The notes under the pieces were generated by a model, which worked only from the letters and a program-made list of their open reading frames with translations, was not told the DNA's origin and made no database searches. The position numbers and the translations under genes were made by a program. DNA of 64,000 nt from Tragulus kanchil (taxonomy: Eukaryota; Chordata; Mammalia; Artiodactyla; Tragulidae). Each line of letters begins with the position of its first letter. Within the stretch, counting starts at the first letter, position 1. Positions 11,884 to 24,553 of the stretch are shown in pieces. The stretch covers positions 199,058,400 to 199,122,399 of the forward strand of contig JAIOJX010000026.1 in the NCBI GenBank assembly GCA_022376925.1, in the 5' to 3' direction.

Positions 11884-14071
11884 CTGTGAATATAAAGAAA
11901 AAGAAATAATTCAAATATTAAAACCACCAAAAAATTTTACCTAAGAAAAAACCGATACTTAACACAGCAAAGATTTTATCAAAATAGGTTCAACCAATTC
12001 ACAAATGGAAAGCCCCATGACTTAACTACATAAAAATCTAAAAGAAAAAAATGTGTTTTTTCTACTCTATATAAAAAGACAAAACCATAATGAAATTATT
12101 AATCAATTCTCCCTTATAAAAGTTTATTGTATTCCCATTAGTATAGTTCATAGAATGGAAGTTATGGTTGTTTCTTTTTAATATTGTACAAGAACATTTG
12201 AGAGGCGAGACACTAGGCTTTCTCAGCAATTTCTAAAAGCATTCATGGCTGTAAATTAAGGATACTGGATTACAGGAACTGTAATATTTTGTGTTTCTAA
12301 CTACTACTTCATTTCTCAACAAGTGACATGAAAAGACTGTAGGCTTAATTTACATTTCAACAGCAATTCAAAATCTTTAAAGAAATCTCTTCTCTTATGA
12401 AAGTCTGTAATTCTGCAATTATCTTTTTTCTGAAGCAGGACCTTTCTTATAGATTCCACATCAATGTCATTTCTAGAGGTAAGAAAAACTGAAATATGTT
12501 TTCCTGGGCCAATATTAAATATTCTATTTATCCTCTATAGACTGGGGGTGGTAATATTTACCATAATATATCTCTGATTTCTACTATACGGAGAAGAATG
12601 TTGTCCTGTTCTCAATGCACAAAATGGTACTTTATGTCTGAAGCTTTATTTGCTCATCATCTTTATTATTTGACTCTACACTCATCACAGAAACGGCACA
12701 TTCAGAATCACAGTCACACCAATTCAGCTTGCCTAATGATCTACAACATGGCACACACCGAAGCAGCTCTCTCTGAAAGAGAGTAAATACATAGAACCAA
12801 CAGTCAGTTTGTTTAACCTGGTGATATTATTTCCCTAATAAATGCAGAGTTGGTCTTATTAACTCTGAAAAGGATTGTTGCTATAGGTAATCCACTGTTA
12901 GGAACCAGAGAGACAATGAATAAATAGCTCATTTATCAGATCACTGAAATCTACACAATATTCAAGGAGAGTGATTTTATTTTTGAAAATTTTCCTCTCC
13001 AGGGGACAGGCAGCAGTCTTTCTCAGAAATCCTAATAGTGGTCTCCACTGTTGTTGTATACTAGAAACTGTACTGAAATCTAATTTCCCAGATCTTGATA
13101 ATGCTTATAAGCAAAAGTGAATATGCAATTGTGTAATTTCATTTCTGAAACATGGTTATTCCTTGATTTGCATATTTTGAGGCAATAATCAAAATGATTT
13201 TGTATATACCAACTTTGCTCTAAAAATATTCAAAATTGTTTTTAAAATATGCATTTAATATGGCAAAAATGTAAGTTAAAAGAAAAGTAAAAGCAGGAAG
13301 TAAATTCAAACCTGAAATAAGACTGGTAAACAAAAATACATTCATGAAGTTGTAGATACTGGACACGGAGGAGCTCAGCCTTCCAGCAGCCAAAGGAGAA
13401 AGGGGAAATATGATTTGGCCCTGAGTTCATAGTGTCTACATCCGAGTTTCAGAAGGAAATCCACCCTAGGGAGCTCACAGTAAAGAAACCCTAGAATTAT
13501 GTAATGAAGAGCATCCTCAACATCCCCAAAGGAAACACAGAGATGTTGTTTCATGGGTGATTACTCATGAAGCAATGGCATCACCCTAAAAGGTGGTTTA
13601 GCAGAATTCTTCTATGGGAAGGTCAATTTAATCCAGGTATCAGCTCTCTAACTTCATCTGGGATTTAGACTTCTTTTTCAATAGAATGGATTAAATACAA
13701 ACCATAAAAATTGATTTCCTTTAGCATTATTTTTAATTTCCTTTAGAATTTTTTAAGAATAATAAAAAGCAATAAGGATTTGTTTACACCCTCCTGACAA
13801 GTTCTTGGAAGGTAGCTTTTAGTGTTCTTTGGTTAGTTGAGGCCAGTTAAATAAGGCTGCATTGAGGACAAGACAGGCTGGTCATATCAAAATTAGGTTA
13901 CCTAAAAAGGAAATGTGAGTAAAGCCATCCAACTTTAGCTTGAATGTCACACATGCAGGAAGGCAGAAATTCTACTCAAAAAGTCATTTTGAATTTGCTC
14001 TAATATACAACTTAATGGGCGGTCACAGTCCTACCCAGTTTCACACCATATATTCACACCACCCTAATTTT
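11884..14071. other. Single-copy start of PEX7 intron 8
   Basis: Unduplicated AT-rich intron. No repeat family was recognised with confidence and no coding signal was seen. The short open frames are not supported by any protein family. Confidence 0.6.
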
Positions 14072-14342
14072 GGCCGGCGGCGGGGCGGGGGGCACTTCTA
14101 TTGGTCTTTTATTTACTTATTTTCTTTGTCCTTTGGCCTGTGTGGGCCTCCCATCGCCGTGGCCTCTCTTGCTGCAGAGCACCGGCTCTGGGTGCACGCA
14201 CTCCAGAGTTCCGGCTCGGTAGTTGGACACGTTGGTCCAGCCACTCTGCAGCACGTGGGATCCTCCCAGGCCAGGGATCAAACTGGCGCCCCTTGCACTG
14301 AAAGGCAGTGTCCTTACCCACTGGACCAGCAGGGAAGGCCCC
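14072..14342 (-). mobile_element. CHR-like SINE with G/C-rich tail
   Basis: Read on the minus strand it has the head GGGCCTTCCCTGCTGGTCC, the CHR-type body and the end GACCAATAGAAGTGCC, followed by a C-rich tail seen on the plus strand as a G-rich run at 14072-14092. Imperfect flanking repeats CCTAATTTT and CCTAGTTTT are possible target-site duplications. Confidence 0.88.
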
Positions 14343-14848
14343 TAGTTTTAACATAGGAGAAACTATCAATCTATTAATCTGCATTTTGCAAAAGCCTCAT
14401 GAAACAAAATGCATGCTAACACTCGAAGGTTACTATTTGGTGAAGGGAAGGCTAGTCTAGTGAATGTCATAACAGCATTATTGCCTTTTATATCATGTCA
14501 TGGATCTGATGGGATTATGAAATTATGTAATATACAAAAGGTATATATTGTGGTACAGAAATGATGAGAGGTTCATTCCCAGCAGAATGGCTGACTAGGT
14601 ACCTAGACCAACTCTCCTACTGAGAAAAAAAAAAAAAAAAAGTCCTACATAATACAGAAAAACAAACACCAAAAAAACTTCATAAAAGCATCAGTGAGGA
14701 ACACCTGGGTAAAACCTATGTGAACACTGAAACCCAGAGCAGGATGTGGAACGATGAAGGCGAGGAACTGCTAGTTAGGGAGAACCCAAGCTTCAGATTT
14801 CTTCACCTCAAAGTGGGGAACCAACAAATTAGGAAAACTAAGAATAAT

Positions 14849-17024
14849 TTTCAGCAAATTAAAATGTCTTAACAAAAATATCAAGTTGAATAGAGTAAAC
14901 TGCATAAAGTAAATAAGTTGAGAAGACCAAAATGGAGCAATGTGACTACACATTGTAATTTGTTTTTTAATGGCTTTTTTAATAAATAACAAAAGAAACG
15001 TATTTCTTTCTTCATTTCCACCCTTCAGCGGCAACCACTGTTAACAGTTTGATATGTACATCGCCAGAATTTTTCTGTCTCAGTTCTAGTTTCAACAGAA
15101 AGGGGTGAACAGAAAGGAGGAGGGGAGCGTTTCTCTTTCTTGTGATTGCAACTGAGGGAGCGGGCCAAGTTCTCTCCTTGCAGTTTCGTCTGGACCCAAG
15201 GGCTCCAGAAGTCCTATATGCCGAGGGCCTTCATGTGCCTATCATGCCAGGAAAATGGGCTCCTTTTAATGGGAGAAGTCAGGCCACAGATATCATTAAA
15301 TAGTCAAATAAGACATTATTTTTAAGTGAAAGGTTTGTTTTGGTCTAGCACATATACTACTTGGTGCCTTTTTGTCTCTTTGCTGATGAAATCACTGACT
15401 CATGGGAAGTAAATACATTGGCAAGGCCTCCAATGATTAAAAATTGCACCATTACAAGTCCCTATGTCTGCACTGTTTTGGTCTGGCAGACTCTACAGTG
15501 ACGAGCAAAAATGTCACAACAGCTTTTTTTTCATTATTGAATTACTTATTTATTCAACAATTTATAAATAAGTCCTAGAGCATGCCAGGTGCAAGCACCA
15601 GAAGCATGAGAGACCTGACTTCAGATCTCCTCCAGCTCATCGTCCAGTGGGATAGACTGACAGCATTTTTTTTTAATCATGAAAACACAAATGTAATCGC
15701 AACTGACCAGTGCCCCAAAAGACAACTCAAAAGGATGTAAGGATGAGCTCCCAAGGAAAGTGACCCTGAGCGGAAACCTAAAGGTTGAGGAGTTGGCCAG
15801 GTGGAAAGCAGAGAAAAGCAGCCTGCATTTAAGGTGGTAACAGTGATGATGGAGAAAGGCTGATGGGATGGAGATAAATCCAGGCAGAAGAATTAATAGG
15901 ACAGTTGAAGAAACCAAGACTGATACCCATGCTTCTGGTTTCAGCAAATTAAAATGTCTTAACAAAAATATCAAGTTGAATAGAGTAAACTGCATAAAGT
16001 AAATAAGTTGAGAAGACCAAAATGGAGCAATGTGACTACACATTGTAATTTGTTTTTTAATGGCTTTTTTAATAAATAACAAAAGAAACGTATTTCTTTC
16101 TTCATTTCCACCCTTCAGCGGCAACCACTGTTAACAGTTTGATATGTACATCGCCAGAATTTTTCTGTCTCAGTTCTAGTTTCAACAGAAAGGGTGAACA
16201 GAAAGGAGGAGGGGAGCGTTTCTCTTTCTTGTGATTGCAACTGAGGGAGCGGGCCAAGTTCTCTCCTTGCAGTTTCGTCTGGACCCAAGGGCTCCAGAAG
16301 TCCTATATGCCGAGGGCCTTCATGTGCCTATCATGCCAGGAAAATGGGCTCCTTTTAATGGGAGAAGTCAGGCCACAGATATCATTAAATAGTCAAATAA
16401 GACATTATTTTTAAGTGAAAGGTTTGTTTTGGTCTAGCACATATACTACTTGGTGCCTTTTTGTCTCTTTGCTGATGAAATCACTGACTCATGGGAAGTA
16501 AATACATTGGCAAGGCCTCCAATGATTAAAAATTGCACCATTACAAGTCCCTATGTCTGCACTGTTTTGGTCTGGCAGACTCTACAGTGACGAGAAAAAA
16601 TGTCACAACAGCTTTTTCATTATTGAATTACTTATTTATTCAACAATTTATAAATAAGTCCTAGAGCATGCCAGGTGCAAGCACCAGAAGCATGAGAGAC
16701 CTGACTTCAGATCTCCTCCAGCTCATCGTCCAGTGGGATAGACTGACAGCATTTTTTTTTAATCATGAAAACACAAATGTAATCGCAACTGACCAGTGCC
16801 CCAAAAGACAACTCAAAAGGATGTAAGGATGAGCTCCCAAGGAAAGTGACCCTGAGCGGAAACCTAAAGGTTGAGGAGTTGGCCAGGTGGAAAGCAGAGA
16901 AAAGCAGCCTGCATTTAAGGTGGTAACAGTGATGATGGAGAAAGGCTGATGGGATGGAGATAAATCCAGGCAGAAGAATTAATAGGACAGTTGAAGAAAC
17001 CAAGACTGATACCCATGCTTCTGG
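14849..17024. repeat. Tandem duplication 6: 14849-15938 and 15939-17024
   Basis: Two copies of about 1,090 bp abut with no filler. Differences are homopolymer lengths, for example shorter T and G runs in the second copy. The content is intron 8 sequence with no recognised gene; the part near 15530-15650 resembles an ancient interspersed repeat that I cannot classify. Confidence 0.94.
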
Positions 17025-18824
17025 CTTCTAGCATACTTACAATGCTTCCACTATGCATTTATTTACTTACAGATCTACTTTCCTCTAGTAAGTTCTTTGA
17101 ATTCAAGGACAGTATCCTATCCTATCTCTTGCATGTATAAAAATGTCTGACACATGGACAGCTGAAGAATATTTCATGAATACATGAATAAAAAATTTAA
17201 GTGAGGATATAAAGGACAAGACAGATAAATAACAAAGGCCAACCTAATGAACAGACTTATGGATATGGGTGAGGAGGGAGGAGTGGATGAGATGTATGGA
17301 AGGAGTAACATGAAAACTTACATTACCATATGTAAAATAGATAACCAATTGGAATTTTCTGTAAGACTCAAGGAACTCAAACAGGGGCTCTGTAGCAACC
17401 TGGAGGGGTGAAATGGAGAGACAGATGGGAGGGAAATTCAAGTGGGAGAGGACATATGTATACCTATGGCTGGTTCACACTGATGTCTGGCAGAAAACAA
17501 AACTCCGTAAAGCAATTATCCTTCAGTTAAAAAACAAAATGCCAGCCTCACATAGAAGGTAACATTTAAATCACCTCTAGAGCTGGTTCCCAAATAATGC
17601 ACCAAAAACTCTTTATACAACAGCAGTTCTTCAAAATGCTATTACCGCTACCAATTGTAACACAACTCCAGAGTTACAATACCAGATATTCAAAACTACA
17701 CACTCTCCAGCTTTGCTGAGGAATTTTTCCTTGAAATTCTGAGGTTGTGATCTCCAAAACTACAAGCAAAGGGCAAAACCTGACTTCAGATCTCCTCCAG
17801 CTCATCGTCCAGTGGGATAGACTGACAGCATTTTTTTTTAATCATGAAAACACAAATGTAATCGCAACTGACCAGTGCCCCAAAAGACAACTCAAAAGGA
17901 TGTAAGGATGAGCTCCCAAGGAAAGTGACCCTGAGCGGAAACCTAAAGGTTGAGGAGTTGGCCAGGTGGAAAGCAGAGAAAAGCAGCCTGCATTTAAGGT
18001 GGTAACAGTGATGATGGAGAAAGGCTGATGGGATGGAGATAAATCCAGGCAGAAGAATTAATAGGACAGTTGAAGAAACCAAGACTGATACCCATGCTTC
18101 TGGCTTCTAGCATACTTACAATGCTTCCACTATGCATTTATTTACTTACAGATCTACTTTCCTCTAGTAAGTTCTTTGAATTCAAGGACAGTATCCTATC
18201 CTATCTCTTGCATGTATAAAAATGTCTGACACATGGACAGCTGAAGAATATTTCATGAATACATGAATAAAAAATTTAAGTGAGGATATAAAGGACAAGA
18301 CAGATAAATAACAAAGGCCAACCTAATGAACAGACTTATGGATATGGGTGAGGAGGGAGGAGTGGATGAGATGTATGGAAGGAGTAACATGAAAACTTAC
18401 ATTACCATATGTAAAATAGATAACCAATTGGAATTTTCTGTAAGACTCAAGGAACTCAAACAGGGGCTCTGTAGCAACCTGGAGGGGTGAAATGGAGAGA
18501 CAGATGGGAGGGAAATTCAAGTGGGAGAGGACATATGTATACCTATGGCTGGTTCACACTGATGTCTGGCAGAAAACAAAACTCCGTAAAGCAATTATCC
18601 TTCAGTTAAAAAACAAAATGCCAGCCTCACATAGAAGGTAACATTTAAATCACCTCTAGAGCTGGTTCCCAAATAATGCACCAAAAACTCTTTATACAAC
18701 AGCAGTTCTTCAAAATGCTATTACCGCTACCAATTGTAACACAACTCCAGAGTTACAATACCAGATATTCAAAAACTACACACTCTCCAGCTTTGCTGAG
18801 GAATTTTTTCCTTGAAATTCTGAG
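16699..18824. repeat. Tandem duplication 7: 16699-17743 and 17778-18824
   Basis: Copies of about 1,046 bp are separated by 34 bases of filler at 17744-17777. The left 326 bp is also the end of duplication 6, so that stretch occurs three times, starting near 15613, 16699 and 17778. No recognisable gene is present. Confidence 0.93.
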
Positions 18825-18997
18825 TGGATTAGAAATGAATCCACAAAATTTTCCCCAGGAAATGCTGGTGCTCAACCAACTAGGTTTGGCAATCACCATC
18901 CAAAGCAGTACTTTTCAAGTTTAACTTATTTCAAGATACAAATGGGACAAATTCCCATTAGAAACAGCAGTAATCTCAGGCAGGTGAGGCTAATAGA

Positions 18998-19056
18998 GCT
19001 GCTGCTGTTGCTTAGTCACTTCAGTTGTGTCTGACTTCGTGTGACGCCATGGACTG
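18998..19056 (+). mobile_element. Bov-A/BovB-derived fragment
   Basis: The sequence begins GCTGCTGCTGTTGCTTAGTC and includes CAGTTGTGTCTGACTTCGTG, the familiar BovB-derived monomer start. Only about 58 bp is kept. The duplicate is at about 20102-20160. Confidence 0.7.
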
Positions 19057-19230
19057 ACAATGTTAACTGGCCTGAGGTGCACCATGGGCAGTGAGGTGCA
19101 AACATTTTCCAGGTGATTCTAATGTGCAGTTCAGGTTGAGAACCTCTGACCTCCATGTGGGGGCCCTTACCCATTAATTAAGATCTAGTCCAGTGGGTCT
19201 CAAACTTAAGTTTGCATCAGAGTCACCCTG

Positions 19231-19430
19231 GGGCTTCCCTCATGGCTCAGTGGTAAAGAATCTGCCTGCCAATGCAGGAGACTAGGGTTCGATCACTGGA
19301 TCAGAAAGATCCTCTGTAGGAGGAAATGGCAATTCACTCCAGTATTCTTGCCTGGGAAATCCCATGGACAGAGGAGCCTGGTGGGCTACACTCTGTGGGG
19401 TCCCAGAAGAGCTGGACACAACTTTGTGAC
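19231..19430 (+). mobile_element. Bov-tA SINE
   Basis: The tRNA-derived head GGGCTTCCCTCATGGCTCAG and AATCTGCCTGCCAATGCAGG are followed by the Bov-A monomer words AATCCCATGGACAGAGGAGC and GAGCTGGACACAACTT. The duplicate is at about 20333-20531. Confidence 0.93.
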
Positions 19431-19704
19431 GAAAAAGTCTCCTGGAGGACTTGTTAAAAACAGACTTAGAAGGTCTGGAATATGGCTTAAGAATTTGCTT
19501 GAGAAACAAGTTCCCAGGTGAAGTTGATACTGCTGGTCTTAAGTTCACACTGAGAATCATTTACCACTGGTGGTAATAAATTACTCGGAAGAACTTATTA
19601 ATAACCTTTTAGTACATCAATAGCTATTAGTTACAGTTTCCCAATAATAAACGGCAAAGATGATCCAAAACTGAATTTCTCACTTTACCCAATGTTTCCT
19701 CAGC

Positions 19705-19895
19705 AAGACATAATTTACAGTTTGCAGAGTGCTTTCCGTGTTGTCTCAAACTGATTTTGATCAGCACAAAAATTTTCTAAGGCAGATATAAAGAACATAA
19801 TAATTCTTGTTTCAAAGATAAGAATATGATCAAAGAAATTAAGTAATTCATGGTGACATAGCTAATTAATGGCAGCTCCAAAGCAGGAGACTGCT
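19705..19895 (-). mobile_element. MIR-like fragment
   Basis: CAGTTTGCAGAGTGCTTTCC followed later by TAAGTAATTCATGGTGACAT and AGCTAATTAATGGCAG fits a reverse-oriented MIR-class element. The duplicate is at about 20805-20996. Confidence 0.6.
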
Positions 19896-20332
19896 GGCAT
19901 CGTGTTATCTGGGCCTTGAAATTCTGAGTGGATTAGAAATGAATCCACAAAATTTTCCCCAGGAAATGCTGGTGCTCAACCAACTAGGTTTGGCAATCAC
20001 CATCCAAAGCAGTACTTTTCAAGTTTAACTTATTTCAAGATACAAATGGGACAAATTCCCATTAGAAACAGCAGTAATCTCAGGCAGGTGAGGCTAATAG
20101 AGCTGCTGCTGTTGCTTAGTCACTTCAGTTGTGTCTGACTTCGTGTGACGCCATGGACTGACAATGTTAACTGGCCTGAGGTGCACCATGGGCAGTGAGG
20201 TGCAAACATTTTCCAGGTGATTCTAATGTGCAGTTCAGGTTGAGAACCTCTGACCTCCATGTGGGGCCTTACCCATTAATTAAGATCTAGTCCAGTGGGT
20301 CTCAAACTTAAGTTTGCATCAGAGTCACCCTG

Positions 20333-20531
20333 GGGCTTCCCTCATGGCTCAGTGGTAAAGAATCTGCCTGCCAATGCAGGAGACTAGGGTTCGATCACTG
20401 GATCAGAAAGATCCTCTGTAGGAGGAAATGGCAATTCACTCCAGTATTCTTGCCTGGGAAATCCCATGGACAGAGGAGCCTGGTGGGCTACACTCTGTGG
20501 GGTCCCAGAAGAGCTGGACACAACTTTGTGA
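20333..20531 (+). mobile_element. Bov-tA SINE, duplicate of 19231 element
   Basis: Same element and flanks repeated by duplication 8, nearly identical. Confidence 0.92.
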
Positions 20532-21976
20532 CGAAAAAGTCTCCTGGAGGACTTGTTAAAACAGACTTAGAAGGTCTGGAATATGGCTTAAGAATTTGCT
20601 TGAGAAACAAGTTCCCAGGTGAAGTTGATACTGCTGGTCTTAAGTTCACACTGAGAATCATTTACCACTGGTGGTAATAAATTACTCGGAAGAACTTATT
20701 AATAACCTTTTAGTACATCAATAGCTATTAGTTACAGTTTCCCAATAATAAACGGCAAAGATGATCCAAAACTGAATTTCTCACTTTACCCAATGTTTCC
20801 TCAGCAAGACATAATTTACAGTTTGCAGAGTGCTTTCCGTGTTGTCTCAAACTGATTTTGATCAGCACAAAAATTTTCTAAGGCAGATATAAAGAACATA
20901 ATAATTCTTGTTTCAAAGATAAGAATATGATCAAAGAAATTAAGTAATTCATGGTGACATAGCTAATTAATGGCAGCTCCAAAGCAGGAGACTGCTGGCA
21001 TCGTGTCCATACATTCTGCTGAGAGAGGCTCCTGTTCTCTTTTCTCTAGGCCTGGGCCATGCCAGGGAATCTGGAATGTAGCTGGGAAGATCTGGGACTC
21101 TTCAAACAGTCTGGATTAATACCCTGAAAATTAAAATGAACCTGGACCAAAGCAGGCTTCCCTCAAACTCTTCAAACTACATAGAAAGCTGCATAAGCCT
21201 AAACCCACGCCAAGACTTCACTAGCCTGCCAATTTACATTCAGAATCAACACCCTAAGGAAGTAATGAATTAGAATAAATCTGCATTCCCATGGGAAGGA
21301 ATATAGAAATTTTCTTTTCTCCTAATATTGTTTTATGTGCACTTACTGCATTCTCTCACCCACCCTCCTATCTCTTCCTAACTTAGCTATCACTCAACTG
21401 AGGAGCTCTTTTTGGAACCTCAGTGATTCTGATTGTTCTCAAGTGACTTCGCCTGACTAGAACACAGAAAATCACAGGCTTATTATTTTATCATCTGTAT
21501 CACTTTGGGATAGGATTAAAAAAAGAGAGGTTGTAGACTCTCAAAACAATTCTGTAAGTAGGCAAACTTACATTCATTAATTCAAAAATATTTATTAAGT
21601 GCTAATGCTCATTTTATTTACATGACTAGACTGGAGAGTTATTTTGGGTTTTTTGTTTTTGGAATTGGTAAAAAGAAAAACAAAGCTTAAATCAGAAAAA
21701 CATTAATTGCATGCTAAAGGAAGCATCTATGATTAATTTCCAAGTATTACTTAACAACATTCACAGATGACTTCTAGAACATACCCAGAAACTATACTAT
21801 ATTTACAAACTTGCAGGGTTAAATATGATACAATTCTAGACTTAAAAATTTATCAAAATGAATTAATACTAGTTCAATGAAAACTTTAATGAGATCAATA
21901 TTTTAAAGGTGCTGACTCTACTTCATCACAATAACACCCAGGAAACATACACCACAAAGTCTAGAGTACTCTGACA

Positions 21977-22304
21977 GGGCTTCCCTGGTGGTCTAGCGGG
22001 TAAGGACACCGCCTTGCAATGTAAGGGGCGCTGGTTCGATCCCTGGCCTGAGAAGATCCCACGTGCTGCTGAGCGGCTGGACCGATGTGTCCAATTACTG
22101 AGCCGGAGCTCCGGAGCGCATGCGCCCAGAGCTGGTGCCCTGCGACAACAGAGGCCACTGCGATGGGAGGCCCACATGGGCCAAAAAAGAAAGATGGATG
22201 AAAATAGATAAATGAAAGACCAATAGAAGTGGACCGCCCGTCCTCCTCCCCTCACAACCCGCCCCCCATCCCACCCCCCACCAAAAAAACCCCACCTAAT
22301 ATGC
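21977..22304 (+). mobile_element. CHR-like SINE with C-rich tail, perfect target-site repeats
   Basis: The head is GGGCTTCCCTGGTGG, an A-box-like region is followed by the B box GGTTCGATCCC, and the body runs to GACCAATAGAAGTGG. A C-rich tail of about 65 bp and a short A run follow. The 14-bp repeat AGAGTACTCTGACA flanks it exactly at 21963-21976 and 22305-22318, indicating recent insertion. A damaged duplicate is at 23097-23400. Confidence 0.93.
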
Positions 22305-22735
22305 AGAGTACTCTGACAAATTAAAGAAAACTGTTCACGGATGGAGGGTTTGTTCTGGGAGTATTTGTGGCTGTAATCCACAGGCACACAGGATGACTTT
22401 CTGAAGAGTGCGACATCTCAACAATTGGAGATAAAGGAAAAAAGAAAAAATTCCAACTGGGTTTGCTCACTGCTTGCTGATACTAACTGAAGAACCATGA
22501 AATAATTTTACAGTAAAGTTTCAAACAAATACTTGACTACAAAAAGAAAAAAATGGTAAGAACTCTAACCACTAATGAAACAGTATCAGTATCTCAGAGA
22601 CAAGACTCGTCTCTGTAGTCTCAACTGAAACTGGTGCCACCATGTGGCTCCTTGGAGCAAGCAGAAGTAGAGATGATAATGTGATTACCGTGATCAGATG
22701 AGGCTGCAGTAGAATGTCATCCACACCTAAATGAT

Positions 22736-22953
22736 GTGTGCTAAGTCGATTCAGTCATGTCTGACTCTCTGTGAGAACCTATGGACTGTAGCCCACCAGG
22801 CTTCTCTGTTCATGGGATTCTCCAGGCAAGAATGGTGAGCTGCCATTTCCTCCTCCGGGGGTCTTCCGGACCCAGGGATCGAACCTGCATCTCTTACATC
22901 TCCTGCATTGGCAGGTAGGTTTTTTTTACCACTCGTACCACCTGGGAAACCCC
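22736..22953 (-). mobile_element. Bov-tA type SINE
   Basis: On the plus strand it reads GTCTGACTCTCTGTGAGAAC, GACTGTAGCCCACCAGGCTT and ends ACCACCTGGGAAACCCC, so the tRNA-like head is at the right and the element points left. The duplicate is at about 23845-24062. Confidence 0.92.
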
Positions 22954-23096
22954 AAACATTTATAGCAGCTACCTGCATGGGCTCTGGTTGTTTATTAGAT
23001 CTGTCACCATGAGCTACTCAATGTCCTCACCTCTGCAGTTAAGCATTTGTGAACGAACCACTGGGACTGTCAGGCTGGTGTCTCCACAGACAACAA

Positions 23097-23400
23097 GGGT
23101 TTCCGGTGGTCTAGTAAGGACACCGCCTTGCAATGTAAGGCGCTGGTTCGATCCCTGGCCTGAGAAGATCCCACGTGCTGCTGAGCGGCTGGACCGATGT
23201 GTCCAATTACTGAGCCGGAGCCCCGGGAGCGCATGCGCCCAGAGCTGGTGCCCTGCGACAACAGAGGCCACTGCGATGGGAGGCCCACATGGGCCAAAAA
23301 AGAAAGATGGATGAAAATAGATAAATGAAAGACCAATAGAAGTGGACCGCCTGCCTCCTCCCACAACCCGCCCCCATCCCACCCCCCACCAAAAAAACCC
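23097..23400 (+). mobile_element. CHR-like SINE, damaged duplicate of 21977 element
   Basis: Compared with the copy at 21977-22304 it lacks bases in the head (near 23105 and 23115) and in the C-rich tail. It lacks the left target-site repeat, as expected if the duplicated piece began inside the element. Confidence 0.88.
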
Positions 23401-23844
23401 CACCTAATATGCAGAGTACTCTGACAAATTAAAGAAAACTGTTCACGGATGGAGGGTTTGTTCTGGGAGTATTTGTGGCTGTAATCCACAGGCACACAGG
23501 ATGACTTTCTGAAGAGTGCGACATCTCAACAATTGGAGATAAAGGAAAAAAGAAAAAATTCCAACTGGGTTTGCTCACTGCTTGCTGATACTAACTGAAG
23601 AACCATGAAATAATTTTACAGTAAAGTTTCAAACAAATACTTGACTACAAAAAGAAAAAAATGGTAAGAACTCTAACCACTAATGAAACAGTATCAGTAT
23701 CTCAGAGACAAGACTCGTCTCTGTAGTCTCAACTGAAACTGGTGCCACCATGTGGCTCCTTGGAGCAAGCAGAAGTAGAGATGATAATGTGATTACCGTG
23801 ATCAGATGAGGCTGCAGTAGAATGTCATCCACACCTAAATGATG

Positions 23845-24062
23845 TGTGCTAAGTCGATTCAGTCATGTCTGACTCTCTGTGAGAACCTATGGACTGTAGC
23901 CCACCAGGCTTCTCTGTTCATGGGATTCTCCAGGCAAGAATGGTGAGCTGCCATTTCCTCCTCCGGGGGTCTTCCGGACCCAGGGATCGAACCTGCATCT
24001 CTTACATCTCCTGCATTGGCAGGTAGGTTTTTTTTACCACTCGTACCACCTGGGAAACCCCA
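23845..24062 (-). mobile_element. Bov-tA type SINE, duplicate
   Basis: Copy of 22736-22953 by duplication 9. Confidence 0.9.
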
Positions 24063-24553
24063 AACATTTATAGCAGCTACCTGCATGGGCTCTGGTTGTT
24101 TATTAGATCTGTCACCATGAGCTACTCAATGTCCTCACCTCTGCAGTTAAGCATTTGTGAACGAACCACTGGGACTGTCAGGCTGGGGAATGTCTCCACA
24201 GACAACAAGGATCTCCTTTGTGGAACAACTCTCTCCTCAGCAGAGAATGGACACAGAGATGAGGGTGACGGGGACAGACACCAATACAGGTGGAAGAGAG
24301 AGAGACAGAGCCTGAGCTAACCAAGTAATTGTTTCTCTTCTGGTGACTGGACATGAACGCTTAAGAGAAAAGCAGGAAAAAAAAAAATCAGTCTCCAGAA
24401 AGAGGAGGGATGAGGAAGCAGGCATGTGGAGTAAAGCAGTTTCAGTATTTTCCTTAGCTTCTGCTGCACACCCACCCTGCGGCCCTGAGGGATCTCGAAT
24501 TTTGAGAAATATTCCCTTTTTCTATTGAAGCTAGCTCAAGATGCTTTCTGTTT

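Larger units (their letters stand above)
18810..21006. repeat. Tandem duplication 8: 18810-19905 and 19914-21006
   Basis: Copies of about 1,095 bp have eight bases between them. Each holds a Bov-A fragment, a full plus-strand Bov-tA SINE and a minus-strand MIR-like segment. Differences are single-base changes in homopolymer lengths. Confidence 0.94.
21977..24210. repeat. Tandem duplication 9: 21977-23096 and 23097-24210
   Basis: The copies are about 1.12 kb and abut directly. Each begins with a plus-strand CHR-like SINE and includes a minus-strand Bov-tA type element. The second copy has several small deletions in the first 60 bases of the SINE and lost bases in its C-rich tail. Confidence 0.93.

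Noticed and set aside
15621..16124. Open frame of 167 codons spanning duplication 6
   Set aside because: It crosses the join at 15938/15939, fusing two pieces that are not contiguous in the inferred genome, and has no recognisable domain.
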